From contig NZ_JHXV01000007.1 in NCBI RefSeq assembly GCF_000621625.1, positions 157,082 through 221,081 of the forward strand: a stretch of 64,000 bases of DNA, in the 5' to 3' direction. Shown here in pieces: positions 1-9,883 of this stretch; positions within the stretch are counted from its first letter, which is position 1, and the number at the start of each line of letters is the position of its first letter. The notes under the pieces were generated by a model that was given only the letters and a program-made list of their open reading frames with translations, did no database searches and was not told the origin of the DNA. A program made the translations under genes and the position numbers. The stretch comes from Crocinitomix catalasitica ATCC 23190. GTDB taxonomy: Bacteria > Bacteroidota > Bacteroidia > Flavobacteriales_D > Crocinitomicaceae.

Positions 1-1
1 A

Positions 2-3000
2 GTAACTGGCACAAAAACATATTTTAAATCCTTGCTTGATTCTATGCCTGAATATGGTGGGTTTAAATTTCATAGCGAAAAGTATTATGTACTTGAAGAT
101 AGTGTTGGGCCGAAACAAACGGTTTGGACAAAAGGATGGGGAGGTGAATATAAATGGAACGATCCATTAGAATCTCATTCCGAAACTGGACATACAGGTC
201 AGTTCAACGCTTTAGACTATATGTACTTACATAATTTATACTACTTAGTATATGGAGGAGAAATTGAGCAAGAATATACAGATAATTACGATTGTTTTTG
301 CGGATCTGTTACATGGAATGATATTAACGATTTAACGGTCGTAGAAGATCCAGGTGGATATAGTCAAGAATTATCTTCAATGTTAAGTCTAGATGTAAAC
401 ATAAACCCAAATATGAAAAAACAACTGGAGATATTAGAATTTTGTAGTAACAATGCTTTCGATTCCGTGGTGACGATAACGAATGATACTTTGGATCAAC
501 TTTTTGACAGTTATCATGACATAGGTATTCTACTAAATAAATTTCAAACTAGTGAACATACGGTTGAAGATAATGGTGGAATTAATATTAGAAGCAGACT
601 AATAATTTGCGAGGATAAAACAATGACAATTGAAGATGGAGGAGAAATAAATCTTCAAAAAGGTGAAATTTTAATAAAACCTGATGCAAAACTAATAATT
701 GAAGGATTAGTTAACGTCCAATATAATACCAAAATTATAGTTGAAGATGGCGGTGAAATAGTAATAAAAGATGGTGGTATTCTTGAAAACTCTGGATATA
801 TACAACTTAAAACAGGTGCGAAATTAATTTATGAAGAAGGTGCAACAATAAAAATGCAAGATGATTTAGCCGAAATCCATTTTGATGGTGGTGATCTTGA
901 AATTGGGGAAGGTGCTGTTTTTACATTCGAAAAAAGTGCTTCACAAAGTGGTCATTTACGTTTTTCAATGTGGGGTGACCATATTTTTGCAGGATTAAAT
1001 TCTGAAATAATACTAGAAGGTAATGGTAAATCCGATCCAATTTTAGTTTTGGATAAAAATGCAAATTTTTGGTGTGATTCTGACAGCTTAAATGAGGTTA
1101 CTTTAATAGAAGGACGGGTATTGTTTGATACGAGTTCAATACTTGTGATACCACAAGTATTTACAGCGAATGATGTATTTTTTGAAGGTAAAGCAACGAA
1201 TAACGGATTGGCACTTTTTGATGAATCAACTATAATTGACTGTGAATTTAATGAAGTGCCAATAGTAGCTCCTCTATATTATAAAAGGTCAGGTGATTTT
1301 AACATGTATTTCTCTGAATTTAATAATAATTCAGACCGTCCTATGGTGAGAATAGAGGGGATGGGGTACGTTGTTAATAATACAGAGTTTAATGGAACAG
1401 CTTCATATATGTTTGATGCGAAAAACACTACGCAACAATCTCAAATTTCAAGTTCAACATTTAATGGAGATATATCAATGGTTAGTGTAATTGATAATTC
1501 AAATGCTGAGTTGTCAATTTCTAAATCTGATTTTAATACATCGTACGCAGCCGTACATAAATTGAATGGAAAGCTAAATTTGAAATGTAATGATTTTAAT
1601 AATTTTTATCGCGCGGCGGCAGTGGCAGATGGTAACAGTTTACTTGACATGTCTGGCAGTTCAGCTGGAGGATATAATGTTTTTGATATCACTGGCACTA
1701 GTAATGCTAATAATATTGCTTTATGGGGTGCTCAAGGGTTCTTAATCGATAGGGGTTATAATTATTTTGATGATGCATCTACAAATGCTATTATTGGGGG
1801 GGAGATACAATACCGTTGTATGCCTGGAGTATTATTGATGGGGTTAGCAAGGTCAAATCAATGGAATCTTGCTAATTCTGCTCCGTCAGCTGCGGATATT
1901 GACGTTGGTAGTGTTTATGATGGATGTCCATCAATCTCATTTCTAACAACTGATCGTGGCTCAGCCACATGCCCGGTAACAGAAGGTGATTTTGAAGGTA
2001 GCTTTTTCTCCTTAATTCCGTCAACAACCCATGGATTGGAATCCATTTCAACGACTAGTTTTTACAATACAACTTTATCAGATGCTTTAGATGCTTGCTT
2101 AGAAATGACAAAAATGTTTGATGATACAAAAAGTGACGTAACTGCTCTCGCTTTATTTGAAGAGGTATTAACGACTTATCCTACATTAAGTGATACTAAC
2201 TTAACAACTCAGGGTTTAGTTAATTTAGGAGCTCAGTATATGAAAAACACGCTTGGTCACGCATTATTTACATCTGAAATTACTAGATCAAATAATCAAA
2301 CAAGTTTTGACCAAGGTGTGCAAGATTATGTAAATGTATTAAATGCGTTAACATCTGTCCCCTTAACACAAACCAATTATAAACAACAGTTTTATTGGGA
2401 AATGGATAAAGCACATTTATTTCATACATTTGGTAAGCACTCCATGGCATTATCAATATTATACAACATGGAAAGTTGTGGAGTTGATTCGTCAGAACAA
2501 GCACATTTAAATTATTGGAAACGTCAATTTGAAGAAGAAAATAATAAAATTGGTTTTGGTTATAGAGCTGAATTTATAGATTCAGTTTGGACTGATACAA
2601 CGAACTATTTGATACCAGTAAACAAAAATTTTGGTGATTTTGGTTCAATGATTATGAGTCTTAATAGTGTATATTTTTCAAGTTGTTCTGGAGGAAGTAA
2701 TATGAAATTGCAAGATAATGCATTTAGTAGAAATAGTAATATGATTGATAATGGTGATCGACATTCTATTAAAGATTCAACCTTTGCAACGCTAAATGAA
2801 AATACTGCATTTAATATTTTTCCTAATCCAAATTCGGGATTCTTTAATGTGCAATATTACATGCCAAAAAATTCAACTGGATATTTGGTGATCCATAGTA
2901 TAGAAGGTAAAAAAATTCACCAGATTAAGTGTGCAGAAGGATCACATAATGAAAATGTAAATTTGTCAACTATAGAGTCAGGGACTTATATTTATAGTTA

Positions 3001-3052
3001 TGTAGTTGACGGAATTCGTGTACAAAATGGTAAATTAATTATCTACGATTAA
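2..3052 (+). CDS. Secreted T9SS type A sorting-domain protein, 5'-truncated by window edge
   Basis: The reading frame is open from base 2, so the start lies upstream of the window; a TTG at 32 is only the first possible start codon inside it. The visible 1,000-plus residues are Asp/Asn/Gly rich. About residues 180-300 have short beta-strand repeats of the kind 'EDGGEI..' and 'KPDAKLIIEG', suggesting a beta-helix or stacked-strand region. The last 80 residues form a T9SS type A sorting domain ('FNIFPNPNSGFFNV', then 'SGTYIYSY' and a final KLIIYD). The protein is therefore probably exported through the outer membrane and cell-surface anchored or released. Substrate or role is unknown. It is followed by a clear terminator, so it ends its transcript. 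Confidence 0.85.
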   Translation, partial: VTGTKTYFKSLLDSMPEYGGFKFHSEKYYVLEDSVGPKQTVWTKGWGGEYKWNDPLESHSETGHTGQFNALDYMYLHNLYYLVYGGEIEQEYTDNYDCFCGSVTWNDINDLTVVEDPGGYSQELSSMLSLDVNINPNMKKQLEILEFCSNNAFDSVVTITNDTLDQLFDSYHDIGILLNKFQTSEHTVEDNGGINIRSRLIICEDKTMTIEDGGEINLQKGEILIKPDAKLIIEGLVNVQYNTKIIVEDGGEIVIKDGGILENSGYIQLKTGAKLIYEEGATIKMQDDLAEIHFDGGDLEIGEGAVFTFEKSASQSGHLRFSMWGDHIFAGLNSEIILEGNGKSDPILVLDKNANFWCDSDSLNEVTLIEGRVLFDTSSILVIPQVFTANDVFFEGKATNNGLALFDESTIIDCEFNEVPIVAPLYYKRSGDFNMYFSEFNNNSDRPMVRIEGMGYVVNNTEFNGTASYMFDAKNTTQQSQISSSTFNGDISMVSVIDNSNAELSISKSDFNTSYAAVHKLNGKLNLKCNDFNNFYRAAAVADGNSLLDMSGSSAGGYNVFDITGTSNANNIALWGAQGFLIDRGYNYFDDASTNAIIGGEIQYRCMPGVLLMGLARSNQWNLANSAPSAADIDVGSVYDGCPSISFLTTDRGSATCPVTEGDFEGSFFSLIPSTTHGLESISTTSFYNTTLSDALDACLEMTKMFDDTKSDVTALALFEEVLTTYPTLSDTNLTTQGLVNLGAQYMKNTLGHALFTSEITRSNNQTSFDQGVQDYVNVLNALTSVPLTQTNYKQQFYWEMDKAHLFHTFGKHSMALSILYNMESCGVDSSEQAHLNYWKRQFEEENNKIGFGYRAEFIDSVWTDTTNYLIPVNKNFGDFGSMIMSLNSVYFSSCSGGSNMKLQDNAFSRNSNMIDNGDRHSIKDSTFATLNENTAFNIFPNPNSGFFNVQYYMPKNSTGYLVIHSIEGKKIHQIKCAEGSHNENVNLSTIESGTYIYSYVVDGIRVQNGKLIIYD

Positions 3053-3082
3053 TTATATATTTCTTTACAAAATTAGTTAACT

Positions 3083-3118
3083 AAAGGCATCTCTAAATTA
3101 TTGGAGGTGCCTTTTTTA
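3083..3118 (+). terminator. Rho-independent terminator of the T9SS protein
   Basis: Stem AAAGGCATCTC / GAGGTGCCTTTT around a 10-nt loop, followed by a T run, 30 nt after the stop codon at 3052. Confidence 0.85.
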
Positions 3119-3173
3119 CGTATATACTTAAATTCCGATGTAGATTATACTTTGATCTTTGTTTTTTTTGACT

Positions 3174-3334
3174 TTTGCGTTAAGGATAGAGTGGATATCC
3201 TTTTTTATCCGTCCGCCTCAGGCGGATAAAAAAGATAAGAACGTATAGCCTGACCTTTTCTTTACTCACTGAGCCATAGTATTGAGTGGCTGCGGTGATA
3301 GCTTGTCGAGGTGGATAAAGGAAAGGGAACGCCC
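3174..3334 (+). repeat. Dispersed structured intergenic repeat, copy 1
   Basis: It starts TTTGCGTTAAGGAT, has GGATATCCTTTTTT, then a variable inner hairpin (TCCGCC/GGCGGA), then AAAAAAGAT.AGA.CGTA.AGCCTG and ends GGGAACGCCC. The same ordered blocks occur in reverse orientation at 52617-52757, with a different inner hairpin. Blocks are conserved while the hairpin sequence is not, which points to a structured element rather than chance. It occupies the gap between the T9SS gene terminator and the TonB receptor gene. Function unknown; no ORF in it. Confidence 0.75.
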
Positions 3335-3405
3335 TAAAAATTTAAACTCATTCGCTTCTTTTCGCTGTTTGACAGAAGTGTGACAATTCAGAGCAATGGA
3401 TTAAA

Positions 3406-3413
3406 TAATTTTG
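3406..3413 (+). promoter_or_regulatory. Bacteroidota -7 promoter element of the TonB receptor gene
   Basis: TAATTTTG matches the TAnnTTTG consensus and ends 4 nt before the ATG at 3418, which would give a leaderless or very short-leader mRNA. A clean TTG -33 box at the usual spacing is not evident, so the assignment is tentative. Confidence 0.45.
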
Positions 3414-3417
3414 CGCT

Positions 3418-5757
3418 ATGAAAGGTCAAATTATTTTCTTTTTACTGCTATTTGTCTTTGGCAATCAGCTTGTTCTTGGTCAGGTTGTTAAAGGTACGAT
3501 TATAGATGAGGAAACAAGAATGCCACTTTTTGGCGTATTGGTTCATTTAGAGGGTGAATTAAATTTAGAAACGAAGTCTGATTCTTCTGGAAATTTCCGT
3601 TTTGAATCTGTTCCATTCGGCCGTATTAATTTAGCATTCGGTGTGGGTAAATACCAGGACGTGAATATCGAAAACATCTTCGTTACCTCAGGGAAAGAAG
3701 TTGAGGTTTCAGTTGAAATGAAACATTATGTTCGTGAATTGAAGTCGGTAGAAATAGGCATTCGTCAGAATAGTGGGATTGGTCAAAACAGAATGGCTAC
3801 AGTCAGTAATCATGTTTTAAAAATAGAAGAGGTTGAAAAATATGCTGGAAGTTTAGATGATCCAATGCGATTGGTTACCAACTACGCAGGTGTCATTCAA
3901 CAAAGTTCTGGATTCAATAATTTCACCGTACGTGGTAATGCGCCGATAGGTATGTTATATCGATTGGAAGGAATTCCAATTCACAATCCAAATCATTTCG
4001 CAGAAATAGGTTCAACTGGTGGATTTGTGACGCAGTTCAGTACACAATTATTAACAACGAGCGAATTCTTTTCTGGTGCGTTTCCTGCAGAATTCGGGAA
4101 TGCAAATTCAGCTGTATTTGATTTTAAATTCAGAAAAGGGAACAGTGAAAAAAGAGAACATGCCATTCAAGTGAATGTGTTTGGAGTTGATGTTGCAACA
4201 GAAGGTCCGTTTAAAAAGGGTGGGAAAGCCTCTTATCTTATTAATTATAGATACTCATCATTAGGTTTATTGGCTAAAACTTTCAGATTCGAATCGATTG
4301 TTCCAGCATACCAAGATCTTTCTTTCAACTTGAATTTCCCAACAAAAAAGATGGGTAATTTTAATATTTTCGGAATTGGAGGATTAAGCGAATTAACCAT
4401 TGCACCATCGCGTGATTCGTCTACTTGGGATGCGGAAACCAATAAAACACAAAGGAATTTAGGCAGTAATTCGGGAGCAATAGGATTGGTTCATTATTTA
4501 CGAACTTCCGACAAGGGTTATTGGCATTCCGTTGTTGCGGGATCGATCGGTAAATATTTTGACAATGCTGCTTATCTTGAAAATGATTTAAAACTATATA
4601 CAAGAGATTGGTCGGATTATCAAGATTCAAGAATAACATTCACCAGTGATTATAACCATAAATTTGGGCGTCGTCATTCGAACAAAACAGGTGTGATTTT
4701 AACCCAATTGAATCATGATTTTGTATCAGCGCGATTCAATAAACAAGTCTATGGAATGGATACCTTAGGTGTTTCAACAGGTGGCAGTCAAACCGTTCAA
4801 GCTTATACACAATCTCAATTCAATTTAGGTGGGAGATTAACAATTAATGCGGGCTTACATTATTTGCTTTTTGCGTTGAATCAAAAACAATCATTAGAAC
4901 CTAGATTAGGATTCATTTACCGTATCAATGACCGGTCGTTATTGTCTGGAGGTTATGGTTTGCATAGCAAAGTTGAAGATTTAAGCATTTATTTTTATCA
5001 AAAGGAACTAGAGGATGGTACAATTTATCAGCCGAATAAGAATCTTGACTTAATGAAGGCTCACCATGGTGTATTGCGATACATGTACTTTATTCGACCG
5101 AAATTAAAGTGGACCACTGAAGTTTATATGCAATATATGTACAATGCTCCAGCGGCACCAAATGGCGCATTCTCAACAATGAATCTACTTTGGGAATTCC
5201 CTACAATAGCTTTAGAAAACGTTGGGCAAGGACGGAATTATGGGATCGAAATGAGTTTAGAAAGATCAACTAAAAAGGGCTATTACTTTTTGATTACTGG
5301 TGCATTGTTCAGTGCAGAATATGCAGGAGGAGATGACGTTTGGAGGAATACAGAATTCAACCAATTGTTTTCGTATAATGTATTGGTTGGCAAAGAATAC
5401 GACAGAGAGAGCAAAGGAAATAAACAACGTTTTTTTAGCTGGAATGTGAATATGAAACACAGTGGAGGAACATGGAGAACACCTGTTGACATCGATCAAT
5501 CTAAATTATATGGTTGGACACGTTACGATTTTGATAATCCTTATACCAACAAGCAGCCGAACAGTTTCTTAATCGATGCAAGCATTCGTTTTAAAAATAT
5601 TCGACCAAATATGACCGGTGAATTCTCTATTCGAATTAAAAACTTATTGTACAATCGTACAGTGATTAATGAAGAATGGGATGACAATGCGCAGGACATT
5701 AAAATTATTCGCGATTATGGAATGATTCCATTGATCGGGTATAAAGTGTGGTTTTAG
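3418..5757 (+). CDS. TonB-dependent outer-membrane receptor with CarboxypepD_reg domain
   Basis: 779 residues. A signal peptide (about residues 1-21, ending LVLGQ) is followed by a carboxypeptidase-regulatory-like beta-sandwich (about 22-105, starting VVKGTIIDEETRMPLFGVLV). Next comes a plug domain (about 125-235, with NFTVRGNAPIGMLYRLEGIP and PAEFGNANSAVFD), then a long beta-barrel to the C-terminus ending in an aromatic residue (KVWF). The family imports large substrates using TonB-ExbBD energy. No SusD partner gene is adjacent, so this is not a classical SusC/SusD pair and the ligand cannot be named. It stands alone between a repeat upstream and an unannotated gap downstream. Confidence 0.9.
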   Translation: MKGQIIFFLLLFVFGNQLVLGQVVKGTIIDEETRMPLFGVLVHLEGELNLETKSDSSGNFRFESVPFGRINLAFGVGKYQDVNIENIFVTSGKEVEVSVEMKHYVRELKSVEIGIRQNSGIGQNRMATVSNHVLKIEEVEKYAGSLDDPMRLVTNYAGVIQQSSGFNNFTVRGNAPIGMLYRLEGIPIHNPNHFAEIGSTGGFVTQFSTQLLTTSEFFSGAFPAEFGNANSAVFDFKFRKGNSEKREHAIQVNVFGVDVATEGPFKKGGKASYLINYRYSSLGLLAKTFRFESIVPAYQDLSFNLNFPTKKMGNFNIFGIGGLSELTIAPSRDSSTWDAETNKTQRNLGSNSGAIGLVHYLRTSDKGYWHSVVAGSIGKYFDNAAYLENDLKLYTRDWSDYQDSRITFTSDYNHKFGRRHSNKTGVILTQLNHDFVSARFNKQVYGMDTLGVSTGGSQTVQAYTQSQFNLGGRLTINAGLHYLLFALNQKQSLEPRLGFIYRINDRSLLSGGYGLHSKVEDLSIYFYQKELEDGTIYQPNKNLDLMKAHHGVLRYMYFIRPKLKWTTEVYMQYMYNAPAAPNGAFSTMNLLWEFPTIALENVGQGRNYGIEMSLERSTKKGYYFLITGALFSAEYAGGDDVWRNTEFNQLFSYNVLVGKEYDRESKGNKQRFFSWNVNMKHSGGTWRTPVDIDQSKLYGWTRYDFDNPYTNKQPNSFLIDASIRFKNIRPNMTGEFSIRIKNLLYNRTVINEEWDDNAQDIKIIRDYGMIPLIGYKVWF

Positions 5758-6067
5758 GTTAGACCCACCTTCATCAAAACTATGGTGGGCAAGGAAAAAG
5801 AAGAAAGACAAAAGATTTGCTCCGCATGTATTTGTGCTGCTGCGGTTGTCAATCACACGAAAGGTTATAATCAACCAGCAATTCAATTAAACTACAAAAT
5901 GCTGAAACCTCTTATTTTTAGTTGATTGAAACGGTATATTAATAGATTTTAGTAAAATACGTGAAAAACGATTGCACGATAATTACGACACGGTCTGTTC
6001 GTTGGACAATGTAAAAGACCATTGCTGTAGGAAATGAAAGGAAAATTTTTAGTCTTTAATGAAGTGA
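5758..6067. other. Intergenic region, no gene seen
   Basis: The only structure noted is a small hairpin CCCACC (5764-5769) / GGTGGG (5784-5789) just after the TonB receptor stop, without a T tract. It may aid 3' end formation. No convincing coding region or RNA gene was seen in the remainder. Confidence 0.5.
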
Positions 6068-6220
6068 TTAATCCATCCATTTTAGAAGACCGAATCCGAG
6101 CGCTAGCCAAATCAATCCTTTTACTAAGAAAAACGTGAAACCTATCCAACCAATTTTTTTTAACCAAGGATTTTGGAACCATTTATTAGTTGATTTTTCG
6201 TTTTTATTTTCCTCGCTCAT
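6068..6220 (-). CDS. Small single-pass membrane protein
   Basis: A 50-residue product starting MSEENKNEKS, with a charged N-terminal tail and one hydrophobic segment (about residues 24-46, IGWIGFTFFLVKGLIWLALG). The ATG at 6220 is preferred over an in-frame start 45 nt upstream because the extra residues do not look like part of the protein. Short proteins of this build, with a W-F-x-N-P-W-like motif before the helix, are common and unannotated in Flavobacteriia (from memory). Role unknown. Confidence 0.65.
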   Translation of the reverse strand: MSEENKNEKSTNKWFQNPWLKKIGWIGFTFFLVKGLIWLALGFGLLKWMD

Positions 6221-6317
6221 GATCTTGCTGCACCAACTTAAATCTGTTTGAAGTGTGCTGTACAAAGATAGCCATTTCTACATTTTTTAGTATGAAATAA
6301 AGGAACTTATTCTTGGG

Positions 6318-7211
6318 TTAAAAATCTTGAATAAAAGAAGTAACGTTAGTAATATAAGTTTCAAAGCCCATAATTTCTGGAATATTTGAATGATTCGCTC
6401 CTTCAACGCGGTAAGGCACTTTAGGTCCTGGATGATTTTCGAATACCAATTCCCCATTTTGAATGGCTACATAATCATCGATTTTACCATGAAGCCACAT
6501 GAGAGGTGCATCCACCTTTTTTATTTGCTCGGCATTATCGAATTTTAAAGATGATAAGAAAGAAGGTTTAACCTCGAGGAATAAAGAACTTTCAATGAGG
6601 TTGGCAACAGATGCCAAAGGCGATTCGAGTATTAATTTACGCGGTTTAAAATCCGTACGATTGACAGATCGTTCGATCAGAGGAATACAACCTAAGCTAT
6701 ACCCGTAATAATAAGTTTTTTCAGCAGAAACACCTTGTCCTATTAACCAATCAATACAAGCATCCACATCTTCAGATAAACCAGCTTCGCTCGAATTCCC
6801 TTCAGACATTCCATAACCTCTGTAATCCATCATTAAAACCCCATAATTCATATGACCAGATACATTCGCTAACAAAGTAGCGCGCGAATAATAATTATCC
6901 ATATGAGCAGATTGACCATGCGCATATAAAATAACAGTGTCAGCGGCAATCTTACTCAAATCACCAATATAAACAGCATAAATAGCAAAGGATTCGCCAG
7001 TTGCTTCGTCAATCGATGTTAGTTGTATTAAATTCCTATCAGCAGCAGTTAATTTATATTCGTCTGGAATTTCTAATTCGTAGTCCGTTGCAGCCTCGAA
7101 TTGGTATTCGGTTAACTTTTCACTGGGGAAGCCTAAGGCATCCAAATTGGCTTTTTTACAACCTATAAAAAGTAAAGCAATACTGATGGCAATGATAAAG
7201 TTCTTTTTCAT
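6318..7211 (-). CDS. Alpha/beta-hydrolase lipoprotein
   Basis: 297 residues. It has a lipoprotein signal with the lipobox Cys at residue 18 (LLFIGC), so it is probably periplasm-facing or surface lipid-anchored. The alpha/beta-hydrolase core shows the nucleophile elbow GYSLGC (Ser172), an upstream HGQSAHMDNY strand-turn, MDYRGYGMSEG, an acid candidate in HGKIDDYV (about 240) and a late His in GANHSN. The arrangement resembles the BAAT/YtfL-like 'serine aminopeptidase S33' hydrolases. Substrate unknown. Its start lies 3 nt from the end of the next upstream gene (7215-7898), so the two are very likely co-transcribed. Confidence 0.8.
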   Translation of the reverse strand: MKKNFIIAISIALLFIGCKKANLDALGFPSEKLTEYQFEAATDYELEIPDEYKLTAADRNLIQLTSIDEATGESFAIYAVYIGDLSKIAADTVILYAHGQSAHMDNYYSRATLLANVSGHMNYGVLMMDYRGYGMSEGNSSEAGLSEDVDACIDWLIGQGVSAEKTYYYGYSLGCIPLIERSVNRTDFKPRKLILESPLASVANLIESSLFLEVKPSFLSSLKFDNAEQIKKVDAPLMWLHGKIDDYVAIQNGELVFENHPGPKVPYRVEGANHSNIPEIMGFETYITNVTSFIQDF

Positions 7212-7214
7212 GAC

Positions 7215-7898
7215 CTAGTTTTTTCCGAGTTTATAACGTACACCTAAATAGAAACCATTCGCTCCATTTTTACCAGTTAATGAGGTATAAGGAATGAAAG
7301 CATACGAATTATCTTTATAAGGAGCCAAGAATTTTAATTCTGTGATGATCTCCCATTTATCAGACTTGGTTTTCCATATATGTCCAATTTGAGGATTAAA
7401 AATCCAATGATCCGTTTGCGTTTGGTCGTTCGCTTTGGTTTTAGACAATTCGAAATAATTATTAAACCCTATATAGAAATAACTTCTCCTTTGCCCGTAA
7501 TTCCAATAAGCGTTAAGATCGACAGTTGGCCAAAACTTAGCCGCTTTATCATTGAAGTCGTAGATGAAATTAAAACCAGGATTCACCGAGATATTTGGCC
7601 GGTATTTATTTTGATTGAGTAGTTTAAAAGTGACACCTGCATCTATTTGAAAATTTCCAAATATTGCAGCTGTTGTATGCCAGGCGCCATGTAGCGTTAA
7701 ATTTGAATCCAAGCCGTAGCCCAATTCGATTGCAGTGATCGGCATTGGAATAGGTGCGCCGAAGTCAATAACCGGTCCACCTAAATGCGCACCGACTGAA
7801 ACTTCGCCCTTGTCGAGCGGTTCGACAAACCGAGAAGGCGCACAATTGTAGAGTCCAAATATGGGTAAGAGGGTTAATATTATCCAAATATTTTTCAT
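7215..7898 (-). CDS. Predicted outer-membrane beta-barrel (lipo)protein
   Basis: 227 residues. An N-terminal hydrophobic segment ends with Cys19 (GLYNC), an imperfect lipobox. The rest alternates short amphipathic strands with aromatic ends and finishes GANGFYLGVRYKLGKN, typical of small outer-membrane beta-barrels. It lies upstream of and almost touching the hydrolase lipoprotein gene, so they form a two-gene unit. No enzymatic motif seen; function unknown. Confidence 0.65.
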   Translation of the reverse strand: MKNIWIILTLLPIFGLYNCAPSRFVEPLDKGEVSVGAHLGGPVIDFGAPIPMPITAIELGYGLDSNLTLHGAWHTTAAIFGNFQIDAGVTFKLLNQNKYRPNISVNPGFNFIYDFNDKAAKFWPTVDLNAYWNYGQRRSYFYIGFNNYFELSKTKANDQTQTDHWIFNPQIGHIWKTKSDKWEIITELKFLAPYKDNSYAFIPYTSLTGKNGANGFYLGVRYKLGKN

Positions 7899-7942
7899 AC
7901 TTGAAGGTAGGAAGAAATTGGTAATTAAAGTGAGTAGAGGGG

Positions 7943-9832
7943 TTATTTTTGGTAAAGGTGAATTACATATCTGAACATTGGACTTGGATAAGGGACAACT
8001 TCAGAGGGAATCACAACCCTTTCACCAGCCAGAATTTTTATAAATTCAGACTCGTTTGGCAGACGTTCATTGTAAATAATTTCGTCGAAATCGATTTGTC
8101 GATTTGAGGTCAAGAATTTCCAATTATAAAAAGCCAATGCTTGCGGATATGTTAGGCCTTCAACTAAGTCATTCGGGTTCGATTTGAAATCATAATCCGC
8201 TACATTTATTAAGGAGTCAGGGCAAAGTTGAATTGAATGTTGAGTTGATTCAAAGGTGCTTTTATGATTGTGTTTACAGATCTCATTACAGCTCACACAA
8301 TTAATTTGAGGGTAAACATTTATGCTTTCTGTAATTGCGAATTTTTCATAATTCATAGTTCTTCTCATTCCATGTCCCATATCTTTTTCGCGTACATTCC
8401 AATGCCAATTTGTGCTATCATTTACTTCATAAACTTTATTGTTTTCATTCCACTCAAAATAGCCTATGAAAGCCATTCTCTTTAAATCTTGCCAATGATA
8501 GGTGTATCGATATTTGGTCTTAATTATGGTATTTAAATCTGATACTGAACCATTATTATTGTAGAGCGGACTAAGCAAAGGTAAATACGCTTCAGGGTTG
8601 ATCTTTTTATGCCATTTAAAATTATAATCAAAAGGAAATAATACTCTATTTGGTAATAGTTCTGAAGGATCAAATTCTCTCCATTCAAGATTGGCTTGGT
8701 CATAATAAACATCAGGATGTTTTAATAAACTTGCGATCTTTTCTTCATCTACGGGCTTATTATTCGTTGAAGTTGTATTGTGATATAAAATCTCGCGAAT
8801 TATTGAGTCGCTAACAGCATTCAAAAACATTTTGTATTCTTTGTTCGTTATTCTCCAGTGAGAAGTCATATCTTTTTCTGCAATGTTAAATTCTAGTTTT
8901 TGGTCTATATAGTTCGGGTAAGATTCATATAATTCTGAATTGTGAGGTAGTGTAAGACGAACTTTATAATCTAATTCTCTAGCGTCAATCTCTTTTTGCA
9001 GTTTATCTTCTAAATAAGCCAAATAAGCTTCTGCTTGAATCCCTAAAACGCCCTGTACTGGGTAATTTTCATATTGCTCATCCTTATAATAATGGTTTGC
9101 TAGATTATAATGATAATCAAAAGGATGATTAGAATTTTGCGCCCAATTTTGTCGATCTCTTGAAATAAGAATGGGGTTTTGATCAAATCGGTTACGCTTA
9201 AAAAACCACATCCTTTCATCAGATAATTTACCTTCGAAAAAGTAGATGCCAAATTGATTACTCGTATAGAAGGTTGATAAAATTGGAATTGTTTCTCTAT
9301 AATCTATTCTTTTTCGCCAATTAAAATTATAATCAAACGAATATCGTTGTCTATTATATTCATTTAGCCTAGGATCAAAATAAGCAGAATCTTCTCCTTG
9401 AACATTTGTATAGTATTTCTCACGTAATAACAATCGTTCTATTTGCCAATCTCCAATTGACCTAGTGCCTGCTGGATCAATATTTCTATAAATAGCTTCA
9501 CGAAAAATTGAGTCAACTACCCATTCACAGAATTCATCATACTCTTTATTTGTTACCCAATCTGTGCGTAAAAACTTCCAACTTACAGAAGTCAATGTAC
9601 CCATTGATTCATCAATAGAGGATAGGTATTCAAGGTCATTGCTAATTCCGGTAATCTCGCCCTTTACTGTTGATGAAGGATATTGTTTGAATGCTCCTAC
9701 GCTATTATTTGAAATGTGCGAAGAACTCAGTTGAATCAAGTTATTCCCAAATATTGGGGTTAGATCCTTTAAGGATTGTGCTTGAAGGTTTGTTAAAAAA
9801 AGGCAGAAGGATAGAAAAAATATCTTATTCAT
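7943..9832 (-). CDS. Secreted protein with two GldK/GldJ-like segments
   Basis: 629 residues from the ATG at 9832. An in-frame ATG at 9853 would add seven residues before the obvious signal peptide MNKIFFLSFCLFLTNLQAQ. Two similar modules follow: about residues 80-230 (WVTNKEYDEFCEWVVDSI, later FDYNFNWRKRIDYR) and about 325-490 (WRITNKEYKMFLNAVSDSII, later FDYNFKWHKKINPE, YRYTYHWQDLKRMAF). These phrases resemble the N-terminal and insert regions of the gliding-motility/T9SS lipoproteins GldK and GldJ, which carry a formylglycine-generating-enzyme fold. A full FGE domain is not obvious and there is no lipobox. A C-terminal CxxC..C cluster (CVSCNEIC, about residue 540) is odd. Role in motility or T9SS is inference only. 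Confidence 0.55.
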   Translation of the reverse strand: MNKIFFLSFCLFLTNLQAQSLKDLTPIFGNNLIQLSSSHISNNSVGAFKQYPSSTVKGEITGISNDLEYLSSIDESMGTLTSVSWKFLRTDWVTNKEYDEFCEWVVDSIFREAIYRNIDPAGTRSIGDWQIERLLLREKYYTNVQGEDSAYFDPRLNEYNRQRYSFDYNFNWRKRIDYRETIPILSTFYTSNQFGIYFFEGKLSDERMWFFKRNRFDQNPILISRDRQNWAQNSNHPFDYHYNLANHYYKDEQYENYPVQGVLGIQAEAYLAYLEDKLQKEIDARELDYKVRLTLPHNSELYESYPNYIDQKLEFNIAEKDMTSHWRITNKEYKMFLNAVSDSIIREILYHNTTSTNNKPVDEEKIASLLKHPDVYYDQANLEWREFDPSELLPNRVLFPFDYNFKWHKKINPEAYLPLLSPLYNNNGSVSDLNTIIKTKYRYTYHWQDLKRMAFIGYFEWNENNKVYEVNDSTNWHWNVREKDMGHGMRRTMNYEKFAITESINVYPQINCVSCNEICKHNHKSTFESTQHSIQLCPDSLINVADYDFKSNPNDLVEGLTYPQALAFYNWKFLTSNRQIDFDEIIYNERLPNESEFIKILAGERVVIPSEVVPYPSPMFRYVIHLYQK

Positions 9833-9883
9833 TAGGTTTACGTCAAAATACAACCATTAATGTTGTAAATGTAATAAAGTAAC

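Noticed and set aside
5644..6182. Overlapping minus-strand frames after the TonB receptor gene
   Set aside because: One runs antisense into the receptor gene and the other overlaps the better small membrane protein frame; neither has a credible start or domain.
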